Shown here in pieces: positions 33,660 through 45,300 of a DNA stretch of 64,000 nucleotides; the first letter of the stretch is position 1, and every line of letters starts with the position of its first letter. A model generated the notes under the pieces. The model did not search any database. It saw only the letters and a program-made list of their open reading frames with translations, and was not told where the DNA came from. This DNA is from Ancylostoma caninum (Eukaryota; Nematoda; Chromadorea; Rhabditida; Ancylostomatidae): NCBI GenBank assembly GCA_037903475.1, contig JBAJFG010000080.1:248001-312000 (forward strand). Direction: 5' to 3'. Position numbers and translations under genes: made by a program.

Positions 33660-34307
33660 TATTTCGTATGTAACAACCTAGTATAGTATAACCTTTATTT
33701 CGGGAAAGTCGAAGTATTATACAATATGTGGCAATCCTTGAACAAAATAGAAGGGAAGCTGCTGAGTTGAATGTCTCATGGAGTTGCGCTACAAATTTTT
33801 CGAGGATGGAGCTTCGCTACTTTATGAACAGTCTGACTACCTTGTGTAGCCTTCCTATAAAGAACAGATACTTGGTTGAAGTGCCCATTCGTAATGCGAT
33901 AGATACGACCATATGTAGTTTTTGGCACTGATGTCGAATTTATACCCTAAATTGGCGAGCTTCTCCGTAGTGAGATAGACCTATTCGATTAGGCGCAGAC
34001 TTAACATAAAGCATTAATGTCTAAGCTCCAAGCCATGCTTAGTAGCTGCTTGAATGCGTTAAGACTTCTTGGTGGTTTTCGAGAGAACAAGTGTCTTTTC
34101 AGTAGTGCATTACAAATTTCAAACTGCATGAAGTTGACACCGTATTTATAGAGAGTGCGCGTAGTGGGACCAGCGCACTCCGTCCTTTAGCTTATTCTGG
34201 GTGCTCAGTAGGCTTGTGTATTCGTTAGTGTGTTGTGAGTTGGAGAAGGAGCTGAAGTGACAACACCGTCTCAGCTTCATCTCTGCTCACTTAAGCATAT
34301 ACATACA

Positions 34308-34566
34308 ATGGACGTCAATGGCGGTGGTCCATCCGCGTCCTCGAGAAATACGCCACGCAACCCGCTGCGCGCGTCGTAGACGAAGTTTTCTGCTGCTGTT
34401 ATGCTATACTAGCAGGTTTTCTGCTCGATATTAAGGATTTTTGACCAAATCGGGAAGAAAGCGACTAGAAGTAGCATTTCAGCGGCAGACGACACCGATC
34501 CTCGTGCCCGCAGCGTGGTCGCGCTGCTTCATTCTCGAGGCCTCGGAAGGGCCATTGACGTCCACT
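34308..34566. mobile_element. Palindromic MITE family A, copy 2
   Basis: Ends ATGGACGTCAATGGCGGTGG and GGGCCATTGACGTCCACT in inverted orientation. The interior TCTGCTGCTGTTATG and TCTGCTCGATATTAAGGA match copy 1. Confidence 0.75.
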
Positions 34567-35317
34567 CTACATAGAATGGAAGTAGCTGAAAGGTATTCGT
34601 TGTATTTCCTTTTCTTTTCATCTTTGAATGAGTTTGGGCTTAAATTTGTTTAGATAGCTACTGGAATTCAGTACAAAGTTGGCTTCCTGCTAGGCGGTGG
34701 TCGCTAATTTGGATGGAGTAGTTGACTAAGCGAAGAATGTGAATTATCGAAAAAGAATGAAAGATGAATTCATTGACCTTTTCAGAATTTCTATTTGCAG
34801 TTTTGATATTAATCGACTGGAATTTTCTGTCAACTAGAAAATGCGTTACAAGCTCTATAGATAAAAATAATAAGAGTATTAATAGCTGTCAAATTTATGC
34901 GGATTGACTTCTATAAATCAATCATTTGAAAGAAGCGATAGTCCTATAGATTGAGCCGTACGGATTTCGGCAACATTTAGCTTCCTCCACACCGTTATCT
35001 CTAGAAACTGAAACAATAACTGGTAGCCTAGGACTGGATGCGACGTAACCATATGGACCATGGTACTCAGAGTGCTGATAACAACGATATAAATGGGTGC
35101 CAGCTTTCGCGGAAGTCGTTACGACACAACCTCCATTGTTCAATGCTTCTCAAAATGTCAAATACCTTGCCAGCATGGATGACCTCGCTTAACTCCTCGT
35201 CTTAAGTTCACTTTGAAACGAGCTCAGCAAACACCTTCTCACATCGTTATAAATGTACATTAAGCTTTTAATGAGCCACCTAAACAAGTACAAGCACGAT
35301 ACCACTCAGGTAACACT

Positions 35318-35570
35318 GCCGCTATAGTCCTCGAGGACTGTAGCACCTTGCGTCGCCGTCGCCGGCGACTGTGAGGCCGATACTCATCGATTGTGGGCGT
35401 AGCGGCGGCGGCCGCCGTCACCGGCGACTGGCGATCGCCAACATCGGCGGCCGCCAATGTTGGCGACTGCGGCGCCGGTGCGTATCGATTGTGAGGTGTC
35501 GCCAACATTGGCGGCCGCCGTCGCCGGCGACGGCGACGCAAGGTGCTATACTCCTCGAGGAGTATGGCGA
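35318..35570. mobile_element. GC-rich palindromic element (foldback MITE)
   Basis: About 250 bp whose halves are inverted copies: AGCACCTTGCGTCGCCGTCG near 35342 and its complement near 35530. CCTCGAGG lies close to each end and smaller CGGCCGCC palindromes lie inside. GC content is far above the AT-rich flanks. A diverged relative lies at 15476-15610. Confidence 0.75.
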
Positions 35571-36146
35571 CTACCTAAAAGAGAAGAAAACACAACGTGT
35601 ATTTTCCAGCCTCAGAAAACAAACAAATGGAGGAAAAAATGTCTATCCTGCAGCTTGTTCATTTCATTCGCATGACTGGATATAGACCAAGTGAAAGAAT
35701 ACAGCTACTTCAACTCCTTCTCCCACACACAAAAACCCTAAGGAACAAGGTGCACAATACGACCTAGCAAGCGCAAGCACAATAAGGTAAAGGGCGGACT
35801 ACGCCGCGCGCGATGGTCCCACCATGCGAACTCTCTGAATATGGTGCCAAGTTTATGCCATTTGACATTCGTTGCTAGTCTGCTGCAGATACAATTGTAT
35901 CACCATGACTTGAGATCATAGATGAGGATTTTACTTCAAGACGCTTCAGAAAAAATAGACATAACTCGTAATAGAGGACCCGGCAAGAAATTTGGGCAAC
36001 AGATTCGAGGTCAGCGTTGAAAACTGCATATGGTAGCACAGATCTCATCAGGGATAACCTCTTCGACCCTGTATCCTTTCCTCGTTGAACGGACTCACTC
36101 AAGTAGCCTCACATCATGACTTATAATAACGGGCTTACTTTGTGTG

Positions 36147-36167
36147 TCACGTGTGTGTGTGTGTGTA
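36147..36167 (+). repeat. (GT)n microsatellite
   Basis: CACGTGTGTGTGTGTGTGTAG just left of the 50-bp minisatellite. Confidence 0.9.
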
Positions 36168-36221
36168 GAACGAAATTCGAGGGCGTGGCTTAGAGTGATG
36201 CCGACCACTCCACCGTTACAT

Positions 36222-37140
36222 GAAGGGTGCGCCGGCGCCCAAAGTGGTGGGAGACGGGTCCACTGCTGTGATAAGGGTGCGCCGGCGCCCAAAGTGGTGG
36301 GAAACGGGTCCACTGCTGTGATAAGGGTGCACCGGCGCCCAAAGTGGGGGGAGACGGGTCCACTGCTGTGATAAGGGTGCACCGGCGCCCAAAGTGGGTG
36401 GGAGACGGGTCCACTGCTGTGATAAGGGTGCGCCGGCGCCCAAAGTGGGGGGAGACGGGTCCACTGCTGTGATAAGGGTGTGCCGGCGCCCAAAGTGGGG
36501 GAGACGGGTCCACTGCTGTGATAAGGGTGCACCGGCGCCCAAAGTGGGGGAGACGGGTCCACTGCTGTGATAAGGGTGCGTCGGCGCCCAAAGTGGGGGG
36601 AGACGGGTCCACTGCTGTGATAAGGGTGCAAAGTGGGGGGAGACGGGTCCACCGGCGCCCAAAGTGGGGGGAGACGGGTCCACTGCTGTGATAAGGGTGC
36701 ACCGGCGCCCAAAGTGGGGGGAGACGGGTCCACTGCTGTGATAAGGGTGCACCGGCGCCCAAAGTGGGGGGAGACGGGTCCACTGCTGTGATAAGGGTGT
36801 ACCGGCCCCTAAAGTGGGGGGAGACGGGTCCACCGCTGCGATAAGGATAAGGGTGCACCGGCGCCGAAAGTGGGGGGAGACGGGTCCACCGCTGTGATAA
36901 GGGCGTACCGGCCCCTAAAGTGGGGGATACGGGTCCACCGCTGTGATAAGGGTGCGCCGGCGTTCAAAGTGGGGGAGACGGGTCCACCGCTGTGATAAGG
37001 GTGCGCCGACTCCGAAGAGTGGGGAAACGTCTGGAGTTGTGACTAGCGGTACTATGAGGGTGCGCTGGCGTCCAAAAGTGGCAGAGCTTATGAAAATGTA
37101 GCTACCGACGGAGGAGGGGTGCGCCGGTGTCCACTACAGA
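36222..37140 (-). repeat. 50-bp minisatellite (about 15 units) with 59-bp-type units at the right edge
   Basis: Plus-strand unit: GGGTGCGCCGGCGCCCAAAG, then TGGGGGGAGACGGGTCCACT, then GCTGTGATAA (50 bp). Left units are nearly identical. Units right of ~37000 diverge and contain GTGGGGAAACGTCTGGAGTT and GCTGGCGTCCAAAAGTGG, the sequence of the 59-bp array at 46955 read on the other strand. Confidence 0.93.
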
Positions 37141-37597
37141 GAAGACGTTATGAGTTGGATTCATCTTCGCTCGATCTGTTCCCTGGCCTCTAACATCAAT
37201 CGTAAAAACTAAACGTCAGAGCTAAGCGTGAGTAGGATGCAATCCGCGTGATTCCTTCCACCTCACATCCCCTTCCGCGCTCTTCTTTCATTTGTTCACG
37301 AACCCACCGCACCCTCCACTTTTATACATAGAAAATGACTCTTATCGCTTGACCAGCTATAACAAGCAAAGAACCATAAAGCATTTCCTGCTGTCATTCC
37401 AGGTTTAACCGGTTATATATAGTTAAAGAAGGCTATTTCAGTTGAGCAAAAGATAAAATTGCCCCGAGAAACGTGGTTAATCCTTTTTGATATGTGCAGT
37501 TTCACATGAGAGAAAGCAATTGAAAGGATGTGGGACGCGTTATCGCAAGAATGTTGCATAGCTGTGACACTAATAGAATGAGAAGGGATAAAACCAT

Positions 37598-37660
37598 GCG
37601 AGCGAAGCGAGCATTAGGAAAAGTCTGGAAGTCCGGCGTTAGCCGGACGGCCAGACTGGT
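37598..37660 (-). repeat. Nested hairpin repeat, copy 1
   Basis: GAGCGAAGCGAGCAT then AGTCTGGAAGTCCGGCGTTA then GCCGGACGGCCAGACTGG. It folds as TCTGG-aag-TCCGGC-gtta-GCCGGA-cgg-CCAGA. An inverted, nearly identical copy lies at 46441-46511. Confidence 0.8.
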
Positions 37661-39307
37661 TTTAAATAAGCTCATAGTACTCAAGGAAGGGTGGCATGTA
37701 CTAGTACGTAAAAGTTGCACGATGCAGCATAGCAACTAGCCGCATTAGTGAAAAAAAGGGAAGGAGTAAAAAAAGAGACCATCATCCCCAATATGAGGAT
37801 CGGAATCAGAAACAATTTCTAATTTGTGAAAAAAGAAGTCACGTAAATATAATTCAGTAAAAAACATCCTTGCAGAGTCACATCACGAGAATTGCAGAAC
37901 TATTCAAACAACTGAGTACATAGATACCATAGGTGTTCCGTTGCATTTATTCATCGGTCTCACCAGTTAGAGACAGCACCACAAAATTTCGTGTCAGAAA
38001 TCCTGATCGTTTCAGATACTTAGCAGTGATCGCAACAGTTTTATGAAAATTGCATAAAGAGATTAGATTTGTTCCAACGTTTCAAGAGGATGAGTTGAAA
38101 TATAAAATGAATGGGCGTTTTCGCTTATAATCAGTCTCTTTCTTTATGATAGCAGTTGTTTTCATTCCCACTTCCTTCCGTTCTAGGCCCAGGCAAGTTG
38201 GCCATTCTGTGCAAACGGGCTAAACTCTTGGCAAGGTGAGCCGCCTTTTTTATAGGATTTGACAAAATTGAACACAGCATTCATTTTCACTATAGCGCTA
38301 GACCTAGGAATATAGCAAACCCTGTTATAGCAACATTTCTGTGGATGCTGTCTTTGAGCTCCTCCAAACAAATCCTACAAATACCTACAGAACATCTGGT
38401 TGCCTTCTTTCACTGTGCAATAATTGCGTTAAGCGTTCTCAAGTCGAGATTCACATCGTAGAATGAACGGTGTGGAGCTGCTACTGTGCTGCTGTGAAAG
38501 GCAAGAGATATTACAACTATTATAGATTGCAGGAATATGTTCGATAAGGGGATCGCTGCTTTATATTGAGTTCTTGTGAAGTGGAAAGCTGACAAGACGA
38601 AATGGTATGAAAAGGAGAAGATAGGAAAACAAATAATAAATGAAATTGTCTTAAAAAAGTTTCCGTGGTGATTATCGAAGTAGCAACGAAATTTGACACG
38701 GTATTTATACTGCACCCTGCATTATGGACAAACACTCGCTTCGGTTTAGTCACTCAACGGTTTCACAAGTTAGTGTTCTCTCTACAAAAACCTCTACATA
38801 ACTGGTTCCAATCTTCCATTGTAAAAGTGCAGTTGTCGTGTCGTGGGGTTGTCGAGACAGGATTCTATCAAATACCCACCAACTATTCTCGCCCTAAAAT
38901 GCAGAAGAATTTGAAGTGACAAAACTTTCACTGCCACAGAGCATATTCAGACTGTCGCTCTTTGAATGATTATCCAGGAGTGAACACCTCAGATCAGGAC
39001 TACAATGAATTCCCACACTTGCTATGCGAGAAAGCAACTTAATCCAACTTGGAGTGGTAGGCTAAAGGCTATTTTTGTCGTCATAGAAATGATATTCATA
39101 TGAGCTCATTGTACATACCAAAAAAAAAGAATCTGCAAGCCCGATTCGATCTTCTTTTCGAAGAAATACCCTCAAAAGCGTTACCAGCGTAGCCACCTTC
39201 GGGAAATCCAACCAACAAATTCCAGCAACCATTTCGTTCACGAATGTGTCACGTGAGAACTTCAAGACATTTTTATACCAAACATGGTTATCAATACGTA
39301 GACGAAA
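37661..39307. other. Intergenic 3' of BPI gene 3, nothing recognised
   Basis: AT-rich. Short frames such as 38410-38715 (minus) are hydrophobic but show no exon structure or family likeness. Confidence 0.45.
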
Positions 39308-42300
39308 TCAATCAAATTCGAAATCAGCATTCAGGCGAATATACTTCTCGAAAATCTGGATTTCCGACGCGCCTGAAATGAAATATTAGGAGAAGGAGCA
39401 AGAGATACTATTCTACTTATCAATATCATATACAATTATACATATAATATGAGTGATAAGTAATAAGTAATCAATAATAAGGGATATGATTTGAAGTAAT
39501 TTCTCGAGGATGATATAGATGATGGTTGTGAGTTTTAATTCCCCTTAAACAACATTTTCCGCACGAAGACTTTCCAAGAAACCATGATATTCCTTCTACT
39601 ACTTCTCATTTTTTTCTTTCGTGTGTGGCAAGAAAAGGAATAATTAAAGTGTGTGGCAAGAAGAAGAACCAATCTGAAGACTATTTTAAGCAGAAATATT
39701 GAGTAGTGCTGAAGATACGTGAGGCACTGTTCAAACAAAACATCTTCTCCAGCGTTTATTCCTCTCAATGGAGGGTCAGCTTCCCTGGTCCATGCACTGA
39801 TACTCATTCCATCGATCGTGCGCCCGGTCTGGGTTGGATTGTACACCCAAAATATCCAAATTAAATTAGCATGGAGTTTAGCGTTTCTTCGACTGCCGTT
39901 TTCCCGATACTTCAAAATCGGGCGAATACCGCAGACTGTGAAACCTGTTTACGAGCTCGCGTGTAAGAATTAGGAGCCTACTTGCACCATGCCCCTTTAC
40001 ATGGTATCGAGCCCCTAATTTCGCATATTTTATAACCTTCTTTATACACTTGGTTCCGCTAGTGGATATTGGTTCCCACAAATGCTGTAGCTTTACTTCT
40101 AAGTTCACCTGACGTTGTTAACCATAAGATGACGCGACGCTAGATCTTCCTGAGCCGGCCTGTCATGTCGCACCATACCGCAAACGAGGGCAGAATTCAA
40201 ATCCAGGCCCCAGCAGAAATAAAAATATGTGTTTACCAGTTCCCATGTCAAATGGCAGCACCAGCTGATATTCTCGACTCAGAGTGGGTGGTGAAGTACA
40301 GACTCAGCACATCACAAATGTGAAACGTACACAAACCATGATGGCTTACCTGCAGAGAAAATGGAAACGTGGTCGCAAACACGCCTGGCCGAGTCCACGC
40401 CGGTGCGAGTTTTCCTCGGCTAAAGCCACTGCGACGCGTCGTTTGGCGCGAAAGTAATACGAAATGCGTTCAATTCACAGGGTTCCGTGGCGGGACGCGC
40501 ACACCCGACATCGGAGCACTCGTCCGCGCGCGAACACGGCCAGGCGTGTTCGCGACGACAGTTCCAGTTTCTCTGCAGGTAAGCCATTATTGTCTGTGTT
40601 CGTTTCACATTTATAATGTGCTGAGTTTCACCACCCGCACCTTAGCTCGTAGTCTAGGATTTCGGCTCTTGCTGCCTTTAAGTGACCGCCACTGACCGCA
40701 ATGCATCACATTTGAACTTGTCAATTCTCTGAAATTTCTATCCACCGTGGATCCGCGGTTCGCCCGAGGTGGGGAGTCGGTTGGCCACCGCGGGTGTGTG
40801 TGAATCCGAATAGTGCGGATTCATTGAGGCTTGTGGGGATCCACCGTCCTTTCACCTTTTCTATACCACTGGTTTTGAACATAACTCCTTTCTCGAATAC
40901 TTGTTTGAAAGTCCGTCTTCTTATCCACTAGGCCATACGTGTCGACAAATGGTGGTGTGTTTAAGCTTATGATGTATTTTCTCAGTTCTGCTGCGGATCC
41001 ACCGTGGAAATGTGAGTGTCCAGCATGCGACGTGTGGGATCCACCGTGGGAAGCAATGATACTGCGGATCCACCTGGGAATGTGAGGATCCACAGTGGCC
41101 AGGTATGGTGCGGAAGTGACGTCACTCCCGGTACTCTACAGTGGGCTTGTGGGGATTTATCAAGGGCAACCGCGGATCCACCGCGGATCGGTCTCTAACC
41201 GCGCGTCCACCTCGGAAAAAAAACTTTAGAGTTACAAATCCTGTTGTGATAACAGAGTTGGCGCTTGACTGAGGACTTGTGGGCTGCTCTTCTTGGAATA
41301 AGCGCTAATAAGGGCAGTTTATACTGAATGCGTGCGACTGACATGCGTACGTCTATATGATGAAGGATAGGGCACAGTCGCATAGCAATCGCATCGCAGT
41401 CGCAGCTCAGACACACGCGTTACGGCCTCACGCCGGCGCGCTTTCTTTTCATTGAGGATGTACATGCCGTGTTGACCGGGCTTCATGGAAAATCCCTTGC
41501 AATTGGATGCGTGCGACTTAGCTGGGCGACTGACGCACGCAGCTAATATAAATCACCCTATAGGCGAAAGATGCTACTTCATTTCATTAAAAATGGACTG
41601 TGTCGGCCAAAACTCTATCCAAACGAAAATTGTGAGGAAGACGCTGTTAAACAGGCAAAGAGGCACCATCACCAAAATCATGGCCGATCGTCCTTCATCT
41701 TCTTACACGCTATAGACGGAGTACAGCTATAAAGCATGCATGATGAACAGTTTTGGTCCTAAGATTTGATTTACAGCATCGGAACAGTCTTTTTTCTTAT
41801 TGACAGTCTTTGATTCTCCAATGGGAAAAGGCTGTTTGAAACTGTAGGAGAATATGTAGGAATGAAGTAGACAGGGATTTATATCAAATCTGCACGTTTC
41901 GCTCCTCATTTACACATTATGGAAAAAGAACAATATCTCACCTGATATGGTAACATTGTCGAAAACAGGAATAGGAACTCCTTTATGAAGGATCGATTCC
42001 ACCATCACTCGACTCGTCATGGCGAATATCTTCTCGAACATGTTCAGAAACCTAGAATTAGTTTGATTAGATAAACGCTAGCAAATGATACAAAGCATAA
42101 TAATCTGGACAAGAACACATGCACTCACGTTTGCGAAATTTCGCCAATGTCTGAAAAATCTTCCCTAACATCGATGTGCGTATCAGTAAGATTACCAGTT
42201 AATCTGTTGTCAATAATCTCCGGAATCACGGAGGACGACGAGCCAAGAACTGGAATCTATAGTAAAAGTACAGAACCTCAGATGGAGAATACCTTTCGAG

Positions 42301-45300
42301 CGTACCTAATCTGGCGAGAGATTTCGAATGTTCCTTCATGGGGTGTGGGTGAAAATCAATAGCGAATGTAGTGTTGATTCTGATGCCGTCCTTCCGCATT
42401 CGCACAAATGGAGCGTCATAGGTGTGGAAGTTCAGATCGATATATTGATCTGGGTAATCGGTTCGGAGCTTCTTGAAAAAGCGGCCAATGCATATCGAAA
42501 GCATTGAGCAGCTGCAAGAGGAACTTTTCTGATCAAATTGAATTTTCAAAGTCCTAGAAAAATAACATAACTAGACAGAAATAACCACCTAGTCCTCAGA
42601 TAAGGAGCAATTGAGGGAATGTCTTTGGACACAGTGAACTTGACGAGTTTGCCTTCGTGGGCGCTACTAAGTAGGCAATTTGGAACGCTTTCGCTCATCC
42701 ACACAACTGTCATCTTCGGTACCAAACCAGCTTCTAAATCTCATTCTGCATGACAAATCTATACATAAAAGCGAAAGTTTATGTGTATGAATGTAATGAA
42801 TAGAAGGAGGGTCAAGCGTACGATGGTAATTTACCAAGGGGGTTGCCTCGGGGAGTGGGGGAGCAGGGGGGGGGGTCGCCTGAAGAGGGTGGTATGATAA
42901 CAGAGAGGAGTGGTTCGTATTCATCAGCGACCTCCAACTTCGATTCATTGCGAGGATGGTAGTTCTGCAAACAGTTCAGCATGCTTCTTTCGTTTAGTAC
43001 CATGAGCAACAAATGTGAAATCTTCACGGTCCAAATATGTAGCTAGCCGAATATGTAGCTCAAAATGCAATTCCGTTGATGGTGTCCTCGGACCTTCGGA
43101 CATCACATGGTGCTCCGAAGTTATGGAGGCGGTTTTCCAGAATAGAACCTCATGAGGATGCAAAATCGTACGGCTTCTAGTTCATTAGAAATTTTTTCAT
43201 GGCGGTAAGACCACATACGACATAACCGCAAAATTCGTTAAATTTGACACTGTCTTCGGTATGTATGTTGACACTCAGCTGACAAAATCAGAAGGACCTG
43301 TAAAAAGTCTTTGCATGAGAAAGAGCAAATCTTCCTCTATTGTAAGACTTTCTCTTCATACAAAAGAACTATGAAGTTATTCGCCTCAGATTAACACTAC
43401 ATTCTTGAACTTGCTAAAAATCAGGTTTTTTTTCCTGTTCTTTTTTTCGGCGTACATTTAAAAGCTGACAAAATTTCAAACATTTTTCTGGAAGAGAAGT
43501 CAAAACTTGTAAAATTTCATCTTTCAATGTTACCTGGGACGAGTTTTCTTCCGTTGGTAAAGCGATTGGTAAAAATGGAGAAAACATGCGTTAAGGTTTA
43601 ATGACGTGCCGCCACATCGCCTGCGGATACGCACGCAATGTAACGCGCGCAAGTAGGTGAGGCTCGTAAATAGCTGCGTCGAGGGTTGGCATGGGCCCAA
43701 TACAATGTACAAGATGATGAATTCAACACCATAACGTATTATATTTAAATTTAAATAAATCTGTAATCTGAAGCGCACATCTTCCCGATAGCAGAACGTC
43801 CTAAGCCATTTTCCCAGGTCGCATGCCAACCCCTTTTGTTGCTTATAATTAGTGTGCAGGCATGCGACATAGACGAACAACCATACATCTGCACGTGTAC
43901 GATACTAATTCTGAGTGAAAGAACACCACTCACGCGCGACTTTCACTGCTCAAAAAAGGTCCTCACAATTTGTTTTTGTTCATGCACATGGATACTTGAC
44001 GTCGACTGCTCCACATGCATTTTTCCATTTTGCAAAAATTATTATCTGGCGGAGATCGAACGCTGGACCTGTTTGAACGTGAATACGACTTCTGCGTCAC
44101 TCCAGTTGCATATAATTAGTGTGCAGGTGTGTGACATAGACATGCGGTTGTTTCACTGATAAAATTTGGAATTCAAAAATAACAATTAAAAATTGAAAAG
44201 TGAAAAATTAATTCCAAAAATTAATCGAATTCAAGCAATATCTTGCGGATATTTTGGAAGTTATTGAATTACAATAACTGAAGACATGAAAAAAATAAAT
44301 GTTCTGGAGGGGGTGTCGCATTTTTCCCGTCTACACCGTTTTGCACGAAATTTTGATTTATCGTCTTCAATGATTTCCGCTGTTCTTTTTCTATTCCATT
44401 CATTTTGCCCGAATACATCGATTCAGATATTTTCTGTGTTCTTTTTCCGTTTCCAGAAAGGGACAGATAAGAATACACCTACTGGATCAACCGAACACCC
44501 TAAACACCTGAGTACTAATATGGCAGCTGAAATACGGCAATTTCCATGAAATTGTCATCGAAAAAATTTTGCTGACTTTTCGCCTACGGGTCGTGGAAAA
44601 GGGCCAATCAAGCTACGCCACTATGCTGATCACCAAATCTATGGGCATTTTAATGAATTTCTCGGCATTAGCAGTTCTCCTCAGCAGTGTGAGATAGGCC
44701 GGGTAGTAAAACATTCGAGCGAAGTCGCATATCCCGTCTAGATTTTCTCTATAAACGCAGTAATACGCACAAACACTCGGTGAGGACTACATGCATCCAT
44801 GGTATTTTTGCCACAAAACATTGGAATGTTTCGGTAAATGCTTCTTGAAACAACATACCTGTCCATTCATCGATTTTCGCTGGATGACATGATTGAGCGC
44901 CGTAGACAACCTCGGCCGAAGCTTCGGCTTCGACATGTGAGCTGCAATAAGCTTATTCCACCCTTAGAAAAGAATACAGGGTGACAGAGGATAATTTCAT
45001 TTTGATCTAGTCACAAAGGAACAGTAATTCCAAACGTGGCTCATGTCTTGTGGTCCATAGAGAATCTTAATGCGGCGGTATCCACTAGCTTCGGGGCCAG
45101 GTCAGGCGGTATTAGAGATTCGAGGGAAAACACCTGACGATTCCAGAAAATCGTCGTAAATCACCAAGCAAGCTTAGAGGCACAGCCTCTAATTACATTC
45201 CTCATGAGTTTTGTTCGCTACGAGGGTTGGTTGAAAAGTTTCCGGAATGACGATGAAAACAAAGCAACTCAGATCCAGTTCTTAGGCTATTTCCTAGCCC

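Larger units (their letters stand above)
33685..36221. other. Intergenic between genes 2 and 3; MITEs only
   Basis: Contains MITE family A copy 2 and the GC-rich palindrome. A minus-strand frame at 34922-35143 has a Cys-containing start (MNNGGCVVTTSAKAGTHLYR) but no recognised domain. Confidence 0.4.

Noticed and set aside
36095..36858. Three overlapping minus-strand frames of 205-222 codons
   Set aside because: These are the 50-bp minisatellite read in three frames, not genes.
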